64,000 nucleotides of DNA from Canna indica (lineage: Eukaryota; Streptophyta; Magnoliopsida; Zingiberales; Cannaceae): positions 43,914,001 to 43,978,000 of the forward strand of contig CP136895.1 in assembly GCA_034359265.1 (NCBI GenBank), written 5' to 3'. A program made the translations under genes and the position numbers. The notes below the pieces were generated by a model, which did not search any database, was not told the DNA's origin, and worked only from the letters and a program-made list of their open reading frames with translations. Positions 45,929 through 56,720 of this stretch are shown here, in pieces (within the stretch, counting starts at the first letter, position 1; each line of letters begins with the position of its first letter).

Positions 45929-47350
45929 TCATCCTTGTGTGGTAGCTCCCCCTACAAAAGAAGATGAGACTTTTGGTACCCAAATGACTTTGGGTCCTTG
46001 GGGGTGAGTTGGCCTATGAATCCAAAGTGTCTTAACTACACTTGGATTTTTCTTAAATGCACAATCAAAAATAGCATGGCCAAAAATACCACAACAAAAA
46101 CAATGTCCATTAAATTTCTTTTTATTTTTGTTATGGACATGAGATTTATTTTTAAAATGCTTGTCATGTGAAACATGATAAGTATGAGCATTCTTAGAAA
46201 CCTCATTCATCTTCTCATAATTATGAGGTCTAATGGTAGAATGCATGGCATGAGAGACATGATGAGCATGGGCATTCTTAGATAAAACATTTTTCTTTTG
46301 AGGTTCTCTAAATGAGACATTTTGATGTTTAGAGTTAAAAGAGGAAGTATTAACTTTCTTACTCAAAAGCAACATCTCATTTTTCAAATCGTCTATGGAT
46401 TTATGCAATGCATGCAATTGAGATTTTAACTTGCAATTCTCATTTTCTAAATTATTATTTTTAAGCTTAAAATCCTTAAGCTCATGTTCTACATTTTCAT
46501 GGCATGAATCAAATGACCTAGATCTCAATTTTTCATTTTCTAGTTTGGATTCATGCAAATGAGAATTAAGCATCACATTTTCTTTTTTCAATATTTTATT
46601 TTCGTTATCTTTTCTAACAAGCAAGACAATCATTTTTTGACATTCATCAGCTAGTTCTTCATATGGCATATTGAATGAACTAGATGAGCTAGTACTAACA
46701 TTATTATTATGACTAGAAGGAGAAGAGTGTACCTCATCTTTGGTACTTATGAGGCAAACTTTTGAAGTAGCTTCATAGTCATTGCTAGAGGGTGCTTCAA
46801 ATGTGTGAGAGGTGGAGGTGGAAGCACTTGACCTCTTCCTTGCTTTGTTCTTCATGCTTGGGCAATTTTTCTTCACGTGCCCCTTCTCTTTGCAAGTATG
46901 ATAGATTACTCTTCTTTTTCGGCTCTTGGTGCTACTTCTTTGACTAGAAAAGCTATGGGCATCAAAACCAGGATTAGTAGTAGGTGAGTGACCATTGTCA
47001 TCACCACTTTCATCAAAAGTGCCAATTTCTTCGATTTTGGCATAATCATATAAAACATTTAACGAGGTCCATAAATCAAAATCCGAAGAACAATGCATGA
47101 CTTTTTATAAGATGCCATTTGGTAATGTGCAAAGAATACAATTCATGGCATCTCCATTATACTTAAACATTTTCTTATCCATTTCACTCCATGCATGCAT
47201 ATCATCCTTAGGTTCAATAAATTCCCAATGTAACATGTTAAAGACTCCAAACCCTTTATTCTTTAAATAGGTGTACATCCTATATTTCCACAGACCAAAG
47301 TTTGAGTCATCGAACCTAGGAGGTGTAGACGCTATCGACTCTAGAGCCAT
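45929..47350 (-). pseudogene. Copia G gag, internally deleted
   Basis: The ATG at 47350 opens MALESIASTPPRFDDSNFGL, then WKYRMYTYLKNKG, the normal copia gag start. After a stop at LPNGIL* the frame resumes at 47098 (MHCSSDFDLWTSL) and runs 389 codons. The central UBN2 region (LW..L...YEGT...VKESKI type) is absent. It has a first knuckle YHTCKEKGHVKKNC whose leading Cys is Tyr, a long Asn/Glu/Lys-rich coiled coil (about residues 150-255), and an intact second knuckle CFCCGIFGHAIFDC followed by WVPKV. It would package RNA as a structural protein if expressed. Confidence 0.85.
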
Positions 47351-47404
47351 TTCAAGATCAAGACAAGGTGTAGAAGAGATGGTGAAATCTCAAGCTAGGA
47401 ACCC

Positions 47405-47418
47405 GCTCTGATACCAAA
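47405..47418 (-). other. Primer-binding site of copia G
   Basis: The minus strand reads TTTGGTATCAGAGC directly after the LTR end ...CTCACA, a full initiator Met-tRNA match. Confidence 0.9.
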
Positions 47419-48590
47419 TGTGAGCGAAATGGCGACACTAGAGGGGGGTGAATAGTATATTTACTAAATCCTAATTTTAATCATTTACTTAAATTGTGTA
47501 GGCAATTTGCGATTTTACGATTGGATGCAGAAGCGATAACTAATCAAGCAAATAAAACAAACAATTAAGAGCAATGCAAACACAGATGATTTATAGTGGT
47601 TCGGCCCCAATGCCTACTCCACTACCTAAGTACCCCGCTTAGGATTTCTAAACTAGTTTTACTAGATTAATTTACGTTTCCCTTACATAGAGGACTTTTG
47701 ACCGAAGAGACGCACTCTCGACCTAAGGCACTTCCACACCCGGAAGTCACCGCCTTCTATCGAGAGTCCTCTTCCACCTCAACCCTAAGGGACAACTAAG
47801 CCAATCCTAGTAAACACTAAATTTACAAAAGTGGCTTTACACCTAACACCAGGTAACCACTTATACACTCAATACCAAACACCTGGTCTTCACACGCACA
47901 AATAAAATAGATACAATTAACAGTTAAAATTACAATTGAAAAGAGCTTAAAATGAAACCAATATTAAACGCTCTTTTGCAATCCTTCAATTATTCAACTC
48001 GTCAAGAAGTAGAGCTTGAATCAACTCTCGAGTTGAGTAGTAGTTAGAGCTTGAAGATGAACTCGACAGAAGAATAGGCGTGCTTCAATCAATCACTTGA
48101 AAGGCTTAAATCTTCCTTTTAATGGCTCAATAAAATCTGTAATTGACAAGGAAGAAGCTTAAAAGAATCATATGTATATTTATACCCTGCTGAAGAAATG
48201 GCTGCTCAATGGATAGTTTTCTATCCGTTGCAGATCGCCGGTCGAATGGTCGGTCGACCGACTGTTCGACCGTAGCTTCAACCGCTACTCTTTACTCTTT
48301 GGTTGGTCGACCGACGGGTCAACCGCCCAGACGCCAAAACATCGATCTCGATCTTTGGTCGACCCGTCGATCAACCAACGTGATCTGCGTCTTCGGGTAT
48401 CAGCAGGTCGACCGCTTGAGCTACTGCCCATTTTGGGCTTCCATCGGTCGACCGCCCAATCGACCGAAGTAGCTCTGCTACTTTTTACCTTCATTCGGTC
48501 GACCGCCCGGTCGATCGAACCAAGGCTGAAGTTTATTTCTTCAGCCTATTTCTTCCGCGCTTCGTTTCCGGGTTCTGGCTTTCAACGAGC
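47419..48590 (-). mobile_element. 5' LTR of copia G, truncated
   Basis: It matches the 3' LTR (41269-42450) closely to ggctttcaacgagc and then stops at 48590, where element H coding sequence begins. The first 270 or so bases of the LTR and its flanking target site are therefore missing. About 60 bp of H RT are lost too, consistent with a single deletion across the junction. Confidence 0.9.
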
Positions 48591-49551
48591 TCCACCTTTA
48601 CTCCTTCCCTGGACACCACATGATCAAGGAACCCAACACTCTCCAGCCAGAACTCGCACTTGGAGAATTTGGCGTACAATCTGTGCTCCCTGGGAGTTTC
48701 CAGAACTACCCTCAAGTGCTCAGCATGCTCCTCCCTGCTCCTGGAATAAATCAAAATAATATCAATGAACACAATTACAAATTTATCCAGGTATTCCTTG
48801 AACACTCGGTTCATCAGGTCCATAAATACTGCAGGTACATTAGTTAGCCCAAAAGACATCATCAGAAACTCAAAGTGCCCATACCTCGATCTGAAAGTAG
48901 TCTTAGGGACGTCATTGTCTTGGATCCTCAACTGATGATACCCTGATCGTAGGTCAATCTTAGAAAACCACTGAGCTCCTTAAAACTGATCAAATAGGTC
49001 ATTAATCCTGGTCAACGGGTACCGATTCTTCACTGTTACCTTATTAAGCTGCCGGTAATCAATGCACATTCGCATGGACCCATCCTTTTTCTTTACAAAG
49101 AGTACTGGAGCACCCCAATGTGAAACACTTAGGCGAATGAACCCCAAGATGAGCAGCTCCTGCAATTGGGACTTCAACCCCCTCAACTCGACTAGTGTCA
49201 TCCGATACGAAGGAATGGAGATCGGCTTCATCCCTAGCTGCAAATCAATGCAGAACTCAATCTCCCTCTCTAGAGGAAACGCTGGCAACTCCTCCGGAAA
49301 CACATCAGAGAACCCGCATACCACAAGCGTCCCCTCGATGTCCCTGGCCGCACCTCCGCCTCCTCTGCCACTGACACAAAAGCCAAAAAGGACTGACATC
49401 TGCCAAAGAGTAACTTTCGGGCTGTAAGAGCTGAAATCGCCAGCAACGACTCACCCATTCCCTCACCCTGGAAGGTAAACTGGGGCAATCTGGGCTTACT
49501 AAAGGTCACAGTCTTAGCCCTGCAATCTACTGAGGAGAAATGATTCGCCAA
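48591..49551 (-). pseudogene. Element H reverse transcriptase, N-terminal and palm part
   Basis: The minus strand reads [39 protein letters not shown] and [20 protein letters not shown], then after a stop [19 protein letters not shown] and [15 protein letters not shown], ending at [11 protein letters not shown]. The catalytic YxDD box is FIDI: the second Asp is replaced by Ile, which would abolish polymerase activity. A conserved YKTAF-like site reads PKTTF. The domain continues at 41263 beyond copia G. Confidence 0.92.
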
Positions 49552-50922
49552 CTAGTACATGCACAAAATTACGTCAAGCTCCAACATCGGCAGGAGTGTT
49601 AAGTCGGCTATCAACACATGCCCACAAATGACAACCTCGTAGCCCTGAAAGACTGTCTCTGCCATCACAGAAACACTTGTAGGTGTAGACACCACAAGGG
49701 GCAACTCAAGTACAGAAGGTACCCCTGACAACATAGCAGCAAACAAAGCATATACAAAAGAGTGCGTAGCACCCGGATCAAACAAAACATATGCACTGGT
49801 AGACCCAACAATAATATTACCTGACACCACTGCCCTTGATGCCTCAGGGCCCTCTTGGTTCATAGCAAACACCCGTGCAGTGGGCCTCTCTGAACCACTA
49901 GCTTGCTAGCCTCCTCCTTAAGTCTGACCCCTCTGAGCTACATAACCCACTGACATTGGTGTCTTTCCTTTGGTGTGATTAGGCTGCTGACTGCCCTTGC
50001 TAGGACAATCCTTTTTGAAATGCCCAGTCTGCCCACAGTTGAAATATACCTCCGAACATCCCCAGTAAGCCCCCAGTGCCTCCTGTGACATCGGTTACAC
50101 TACTGCAGCCCAAATCTCTGCTGTGAACCTCCAGATGATGCCCTCGGTCCTGAACCCATGTGGCCTCTGGTACTATTATGACCTCTGCCCTACGATGGAT
50201 CTCTGCGTCCTTAACCCCTCAACAAATCTCTTGAACCTGGTGGTCTTTGTAGCTATCAGGGTGGAATGGTACTTCGAGAGCCGAGTGAACTCTATCTCAT
50301 AATCTGTCACTAACATACTGCTCGTCTAATGTAGCAGCTCGAACTCTTTCACCCGCCTATCCCGAACGCTCATCGGTAGGTACTTCTCCACCATAGTAGC
50401 TTTAAACTCCTCCTAGGTAGGGGATGGAGCATCTGCTGCTCTACGGTCCCTCCAAGTGTGAAGCCAATCCTTGGCTAGACCTCTCAGCTGTAAATCGATT
50501 AGTCGAACGGTCGTCTCAGAAGAACAACCAAGCTCCCGACATAACTCAAAGCAATCTCCCAGGAAATTGGTGACCTCCACCCGCTGATATGTCCCTATAT
50601 ACTCCCCGGGCCCGAATGCAACAAAATCTGCATATGAAGGTGCTCTAAGAGCTCTGACCACCGGAGCTACTAGCTGGACCACCTCTGGTGCTGCGGATAC
50701 TACTAGTACTGGTTGTGGTTGCTGCCTCAGCTCTTGCTCCCTGCGAAGTGCCTCTATCAGCTCAGCAACCTGAGACAGCAATTGAACAACTATGGGATCT
50801 TGTCCCACGTCCTCTCAGGCCTACGATGGTCTCCCACGACCCCGGCCCCTGCCTCGGTCTCGGCCTCGACGCTCAGTAGAGTTGCTGTCACTACCACTCC
50901 TTGCGGCATCAAAAGCCTCCAT
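49552..50922 (-). pseudogene. Element H gag and aspartic protease
   Basis: The ATG at 50922 opens MEAFDAARSGSDSNSTERRG with an RGRGRGRG run and two stops, then LLSQVAELIEALRREQEL and APSYADFVAFGPGEYIGTYQ. A gag core follows (LRGLAKDWLHTWRDRRA, then KYLPMSVRDRRVKEFELL after a stop). A zinc knuckle CGQTGHFKKDC lies near 50010-50045. Protease is visible at 49872-49552 with VLFDPGATHSFVYA, a DPG variant of the DSG active site. Several stops show it is dead. Confidence 0.9.
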
Positions 50923-51120
50923 CGATCTGGAATCACCAAAAAGAACATATCAAAATTTTAAACAATTAATTCATCCTAAGTCATTAAGTAAATAAACCAC
51001 AAGTCACGCTGAGGTGCAGACTTAGCCCATTGATCTCATAGCATACCCCTACCGTATACTGACACGCTAGCAATGCCCTATACGGTGACAACTCTAGGTC
51101 GTAGTCAGACCGAACCACAT

Positions 51121-51135
51121 GCTCTGATACCACAT
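51121..51135 (-). other. Primer-binding site of element H
   Basis: The minus strand reads ATGTGGTATCAGAGC, beginning next to the LTR end at 51136. Confidence 0.88.
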
Positions 51136-51444
51136 TATCACACCCCAAGTTCAGGGTCACGTGACCTGCCGGGGTATACATGCCTATACCCCGCAGCCTA
51201 ACCCATGCACATGCCAACTCATAGAATAGCGTAATAAACAACAACTTTTATTAATAAAAGGAACCAAAATAGATTTTTATTTCAAAACATCAAAGTTTTT
51301 AATAAATAGCTAAAGGGTGGAAATAAATAAATCGGAGAGCAACAGTTCTTTAATGAATAAAAGTTTGAATAAAAACATGAATGTCCCCACGGGACTACAA
51401 CTCCAAATACCCAAACAACAGTGCATGATAACCTACTACAGACT
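51136..51444 (-). mobile_element. 5' LTR of element H (first 309 bp only)
   Basis: It matches the first part of the 3' LTR at 36322 (ggtcacgtg, ggtatacatg, catgcacatgccaactca, tgtcccc...gggactaca). Similarity stops at ctactacagactc and a second LTR with its own primer-site remnant follows. Confidence 0.8.
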
Positions 51445-52222
51445 CAAAATACCACATTGTCACGCCCCAACTCAAGGTCACGAGACCGACCAGGGTATAC
51501 GTGCCTATACCCCGCAGCCTAAACCATGCACATGTCAACTCATCAAATGACATAAATGCCCTCAGGGCTACAACTCCAAATCAAGCTAATACAAGTGCAT
51601 GACCACTACCAAAGGGCTCGACTACGACCCAAACTAGGACTGCTATGAGATTATTCGGCTCCACTGCCCTCCAGTTGCGCCAAGTGCTCCGGCCCACCTC
51701 ATCGGTCAGGCTCTGGAAAATAGAAATCAAACGACAATGGGTGAGTTCATAGAACTCAGTGATCGGTTTACCAACCCTCACGAATAAAACATAGAGATGA
51801 CAAGAATAGAATCTATCTCTAAAGAGGCAATGCCACTAAAATGTGACTAGGTAATGGGCCAACAGGCCACCTATGCCCCAAGGCATCTAACCCTCCAAGG
51901 TGGAGTACATCAGGCCGAAGCCTACCATGCCCGAAGGCAACAACACATACTAGGATAATCGGGAAGGCCCTTCGAATTTATCTTAGTACAAGAAACTCGG
52001 GAGCAATTGGGAAAGGCCCTCCGAACTTGCTCGACGAGACGCAGAGGGAATATCGAGATTCATCGATCCAAACTTGCCCCTTTAAGATATCATAGGAGTA
52101 ACCGAGAAAGATCCTCCGATCTTATTCCTTAACACCACCTCGTGGATAATCGGGTGGGTCCTCCAAACTTATCCCACGAGGCTGAACCAAAACAATCGGG
52201 AAAGGCCCTCCGAACTTGTTCT
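51445..52222 (-). mobile_element. Second Tekay-like LTR fragment joined to LTR H
   Basis: The text ataccacat, the end of a primer-binding site, precedes TGTCACGCCCCAACTC at 51457. A second LTR then restarts from its edge with the same landmarks (ggtatacgtgcc, cccgcagcc, caagtgcatgacca). It runs through diverged aatcgggaaggccc repeats and is cut at 52222 by CACTA N. Confidence 0.8.
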
Positions 52223-52244
52223 CACTACAAAAAAACAGGATATC

Positions 52245-52580
52245 ACCAACGAACTAAATCTGTTGGTAATAGTTAAAAATCCGTTGGTAATATTATTACA
52301 AATGGATTGTCCGTTGGTAAATACGTTGGTGTTGCCCTGCTAGGTATTACCGACGGATATTACTATATCTGCTGGTAATACCAACGGGTATTATAATCCA
52401 TTGGTAATACCAACGACAAATAATATCTGTTGGTTATGCCAACAGATATACTTTCGTTGGTATTACCAACAAATTTCGCCAACGGAGTAATCCTTTGGTG
52501 ATACCAACGAAAATAGTCATTCGTATTATTCATAGGTATTTCCGTTGGTAATACCAACGAGGATATCCGTTGGTAATAAA
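52245..52580. repeat. Left subterminal palindromic repeats of CACTA N
   Basis: TCCGTTGGTAATA and its complement TATTACCAACGGA alternate about ten times, many joined as self-complementary 20-mers. Shorter copies flank the right end. Confidence 0.85.
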
Positions 52581-52908
52581 TTTTATAACCAAATATCCTG
52601 CATACCCATATCAAATTCCATAATCAAAATTTATATTTTCTTGTATACAATACCTAATAAATCAATAACACATCAAATTTCTAATTATCCAATCACACAT
52701 ATATGTATACAACCATCCAAGAAAATAAAAACTCATATTTTCATATCCAAAACTAAATAATGTTGTCATTTTCAAAACCAAAACCACCGGTATCAAGCAT
52801 CTTCATTCAAGTGTATAGTGTATCAAACAAGTACAAAACTACATATCATACCTTACTAAAAATCAAGTTTTCCCTGACAAAAGTTAAATTTCATAACAAA
52901 ATTAACAT

Positions 52909-53103
52909 CTAATATGAAAACAAGAGCCTGAATTTCTGGTGCATTTTGACGATTTTGACGAGCAACTTCTCATTTATTATCTCTGTCAGCTTCTTAGACA
53001 GGCTTTCTTTTTCACTCTCCAAAATACTTTTCTGCGCATTCTTTTCACCCCCTTCTATGAAACCCTTCTTGTAAGCTTGAATGAGAACCTTCATGGGAGG
53101 CAA
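52909..53103 (-). pseudogene. Unidentified captured fragment, coiled-coil
   Basis: A 64-codon minus-strand frame reads MPPMKVLIQAYKKGFIEGGE and SILESEKESLSKKLTEIINE, a Lys/Glu-rich helix. I cannot place it in a family. Its position in the CACTA interior suggests another captured exon, or part of the kinesin's coiled coil. Confidence 0.35.
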
Positions 53104-53521
53104 GTTTTTTTTATTGACATTTTCTAATATCTGATTCTCTCCATCTCCATTTACGTTTGACGAAAAATAACATCAAAACTTAGTGCAACAAGTAATCATG
53201 AACCATCAAGATTATCAAGATAGCGAGGCACACATACATTGATATCTTCTCCTGCAACCAACAATGAATTCAGCAAATGCAGAAATAATGAATACACTTC
53301 AAGGATCAGCAAAATAAAGAAAAATAAAAGTGTTACTCACCATTATGATAACAAATGAGTAACCTTCTCCCATTACTCAAGTTTATCTTTGCAAAATCAA
53401 CCGCATAAGGAAGATTGTTAAATATGGAAAACTGATACACTTTTGAAGTTTACAAAAATGAAATAAATAAGGAAAACTTCTCCCATCAATTTGAAATAAA
53501 TTATTTGGCCTCACTTTTTAC

Positions 53522-54060
53522 CTTTCAAAGCCAGCTAAATCCACAAGATTTAGTCTTGCAGAGCATATGTTTATCGTCAGATCTTTTCCCCATCTACACT
53601 CGATTACAAGTAAAAATAGTGTGTGAACGACTGCTCTCATGGTTCATAGTTGTAGATGCCACTTTCCTATTTGCAACACCATAATAACAGATGTTACAAG
53701 TGAAGTTTAAATAGAAAGGTAGAATAACAATTTTAATGATGATGAGAAGTGGAAGCAAAAGGTAAAATTTACCCGTACGAGAAGCATAATATTAGTTGCA
53801 ACACAACCACCCTTGCTGATCTCTTCTTGCAACTATACATTAGTTGCAATGCAAAGAGGACAACATTGTAAAAATATTAGCGAGAAATTTTTTTCATTAT
53901 GGTTTTATTGTACTCTTTTAAGTAGTACAACCAACTTTGGAAAAGCATAAAGAAACTTACAAGCAGATTGCTAGTCGAGGGATCAAGAAGATCAATAATT
54001 TGTTCATTGTAGATCTCAAGGAAGGAGCATCTGTAGGCGTACTTAAGTTTCTCATCCCTC
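53522..54060 (-). pseudogene. Captured kinesin-12 (phragmoplast-type) motor fragment with introns
   Basis: The first exon (54060-53961) encodes KLKYAYRCSFLEIYNEQIID then LLDPSTSNLL between a CAG acceptor and a GTAAGT donor. A short candidate exon (about 53834-53775) reads LQEEISKGGCVATN. A third (about 53683-53522) reads NRKVASTTMNHESSRSHTIF (switch I, SSRSH), then after a 2-bp deletion VIECRWGKDLTINICSARLN and LVDLAGFER (switch II, DLAG) up to a GTAAAA donor. FLEIYNEQI.DLLDP and VIE.RW..D are typical of plant kinesin-12. The nucleotide-binding P-loop and the rest of the motor are absent. Confidence 0.85.
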
Positions 54061-54221
54061 CTGCGGTGGAAAGGAATGAATGAGAACTAACCATCATATA
54101 AAATACAATGCAAAGACAATATGTGATACTCATAATATCGGATAGATTCTCTCAAGCTGAAGAATTACATGTTACTAACAGAAACACGAAAGAGGAACCA
54201 TAGCACCAAGAATCATACCTC

Positions 54222-54487
54222 TTTTGCTTCTTTGTACTCAGAGACAGCTTTCCGAGAAGCACATGTGAACTTTGTATCTGAAGCCAATTTTGGGACAATA
54301 TAGTGGTTGGAAAAACAATAAAGTCAGGAAATTTGGAATAGGTGCAAATCAAGACTATGAGCATAAGTGGAGAGTGCAACTTACTAGTTAGTATCAAACC
54401 AGTTGGTCATCTCCATAGCAGGAACAAAGGCATTACCTCTAGCCATAGATAAGTAAGTGTCATACCCAATGTCACCACCATTCCATA
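54222..54487 (-). pseudogene. Captured cobalamin-independent methionine synthase fragment
   Basis: Minus-strand exon one (54487-54385) encodes [20 protein letters not shown] and [11 protein letters not shown] and ends at a GTAAGT donor. The second piece (54306-54222) encodes HYIVPKLASDTKFTCASRKA then VSEYKEAKE. Together they match the N-terminal domain of plant 5-methyltetrahydropteroyltriglutamate-homocysteine methyltransferase, where GGEIGFD.Y.SMARGNA and AMEMTKWFDTNYH are hallmarks. The acceptor before the second piece lacks AG. Only about 60 of some 765 residues are present, so it cannot make the enzyme. Confidence 0.88.
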
Positions 54488-54689
54488 AAATGAAAAGATA
54501 GTAACTATTTCCAATGTCACCACCTGATCAACATAAAACACAAACAGACAACTGGAAAACAAGTAATTATTTCCACTTCAATTTAGTTATTAGTACTTAA
54601 TTATTATATTTTCAAGAAAAAAGAATAAAATGAAAAGATATCTCTTGTCAACATAAAACGGATCCTTTTGTAACCTTTTCTTACCAAGA

Positions 54690-54890
54690 GTATCATACAG
54701 TGGAACACTTAGTAAGCTGTTCCCATTTCATGCCTGCAAAATATATATACAGTGGAACACATAGTAAGCTGTATCCGGCGCCATCCAAACATCCATTGTC
54801 AGGATACTTCTTTGCTGCTAACCTACCGATTGAGGATAAGGATACAACAAGGTTAGTTATTATCCTAAAGTGAGGACCATTAAGCATATT
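54690..54890 (-). pseudogene. Unidentified captured fragment
   Basis: A minus-strand frame contains IGRLAAKKYPDNGCLDGAGY then SLLCVP, which looks protein-like but which I cannot assign. A short segment (cagtggaacac.tagtaagctgt) is duplicated at 54700 and 54751. Confidence 0.3.
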
Positions 54891-55439
54891 TATTGTGATA
54901 GAAACAAAGTTTTTGGTTCTTTATCAGATCAAATTCACCTAGGAATCTTAAGCAGTAGTTATTGTTCTTTTTTAAATTAGGGTTTCATTCGAAGACCTGT
55001 GTTGTATACAACAAATTGCCATACATTGAGCATCCATACATTAGGGTTTCAACTACCAAAAAAATTCAACTTTGTAATCAGCGACCAAGAGAAGGCAATC
55101 CATCCTCACCTCCACATGAGCTTCTTCTCGGGTGGCAGAGGCTCTAGTTTATAGAAGTGGCCAAAGATAGTAGCTGCAAAATAAGAAAGGCAAAATTTAC
55201 AAAATTGCATATGAGATCTTGATTTGAAGGTGCAAGAACAACATAAAATAATATTTTGAAGCACGGTGAATTAATCGTATACCATAGTGGCATGTGATGG
55301 CATTTGACAATGCTATAGCTAGCGGAGGAAACTCCTTTGACTCCTCCCAACATGTCTTCACCCAGCAAAATCTTTGAGAACTTCTCCTTCATCATCTCAA
55401 TCTCTGGTCTCAAATCAAAGATAAGATCAAGGAAAAGAA

Positions 55440-55640
55440 TTGAATACTTTCTCGATGTACTAATAGACGACTGGACGAGATAGTACCCGAAGAGGCATAC
55501 CAGGTTTATGTGCTGCACGCTGGTGATGGCCGAGATCTCCGCCCCCTTGAATCGCTTCACTGCCACCGGTGTGCCATTTTCGAGGATCCCTTGAAGACTG
55601 ACCTGGAGGAGCCCTGCTCGAGTAGTGCTTGGATGCAACT
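55440..55640 (-). pseudogene. Captured receptor-like kinase fragment
   Basis: The minus-strand frame reads SLQGILENGTPVAVKRFKGA, then SVQHINLVCLFGYYL. This matches the start of a plant receptor-like kinase domain: end of the glycine loop (V.KGIL..GT), the VAVK lysine, and the QH.NLV.L.GYC stretch after helix C. Part of helix C is missing and nothing of the catalytic HRD or DFG motifs follows. The GC-rich sequence at 55640-55960 may be its captured upstream region. Confidence 0.7.
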
Positions 55641-56199
55641 GGTCCCCACACTGGTGAGGAGCTTTACCATTTACTAGTCGTCGAGTGACGACGGCTTACG
55701 ACCGAGTGGGGGAGGTGGGGGCACGGAGAGAGTGAGAGATTGAGAGAGGGATCCGAGCTAGCCTCTTCTTAATCCAATCAAACATGAGAGCTGGAGTTAG
55801 TGATTGATGAAAGGGGGGAGCAGCAGACGGCGGCAGTGGGCGATCCGATGAGGCCAGCGGAAGATGTGAGAAATGGGGCAGCGAGATGGTGATGGGAGTG
55901 AAATAGGGAGTCGAGCAAAAAAAAGAATTGGTCGGGTGAGAGGGAAAATGAAATTGCAACGCGCACGTATACTAGAATTGGTTGGTCGGCTAAATTAAGA
56001 TATTATTAAAATTGGTTTGATATAAAATACCAACAGATATCTTGTTTGTTGGTAATTGCATTACTAATACCAACATACACAATCCGTTGGTAACATATCC
56101 GTTGGTGAAAGTCAATTTTTTTTGTAGTGAATTATAGTTATAATGAAAATTTTCTCATAATTAATCATTATCTTAGGCACTCACTACAAGAAACATCAT

Positions 56200-56720
56200 T
56201 TCCTCGGGGCCCAAGAACCCCATTAAAAGCTTTCTTTGCTCCCACTAAATCCTTTTAGTGAGGGGCGTCATCCGGCTCCCAAATGTTCCCACAAAAAACG
56301 TCATGGGTAAATCAATATCCGAAGGTCAACTAGTGACCCTCGAAAAAAAATACCTCTACCGAGACTCGCGGCCCTCAAAAATAGTGGTTTTCCTAGGGGC
56401 TTCGACCCCAGGAAATAATAGTTTTCCCGAGGGCCAAGACCCCCAGAGAATAGTAGCCTTCTCGGGGGTCGGGGCCCCGGATAATAGTAGCTTTACTGGG
56501 GGTTTCGATCCCAAGAAAGAGGAGTTTTCTCGGGGGCCGAGGCCCAGGAAAGAGGTGTTTTCTCAGGGGCCGAGACCCAGGAAACATATTATTTTTGGGG
56601 GGGCCTGACCCCCAAGAAATGGTTCCATTTTTCGCAGACAAAGACCCCCAAGAAATTGATTTATTAATGGGAGCCGAGAGGATCTTTCCTTGGGGCCTTG
56701 GGGCCCAAAAAATTGATTTA
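56200..56720. repeat. Subterminal GGGGCC-rich repeats of CACTA P
   Basis: About fourteen imperfect copies of a 30-40-base unit built on TTTCnCGGGGGCCnnGnCCCnnGnAA alternate in orientation, with many G runs of four to seven on the plus strand and C runs between them. Confidence 0.75.

Larger units (their letters stand above)
52223..56129 (-). mobile_element. Gene-capturing CACTA element N
   Basis: The ends are CACTACAAAAAAACAGG at 52223 and ...TTTTTTTTGTAGTG at 56129, matching inverted termini. Subterminal repeats TCCGTTGGTAATACCAACGG fill 52245-52580 and 56030-56110. No transposase gene is present. The interior carries fragments of at least three plant genes, all on the minus strand and some still with introns. 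The 3-bp flanks (TCT and AAT) do not match, so the two ends may not derive from one clean insertion. Confidence 0.85.

Noticed and set aside
54962..55147. Small plus-strand frame near captured gene fragments
   Set aside because: No recognisable motif and antisense to the captured fragments' orientation; treated as chance.
53522..55640. Functional host kinesin, methionine synthase or kinase genes
   Set aside because: Each is a short internal fragment between CACTA ends with lost splice sites, frameshifts or missing catalytic domains.
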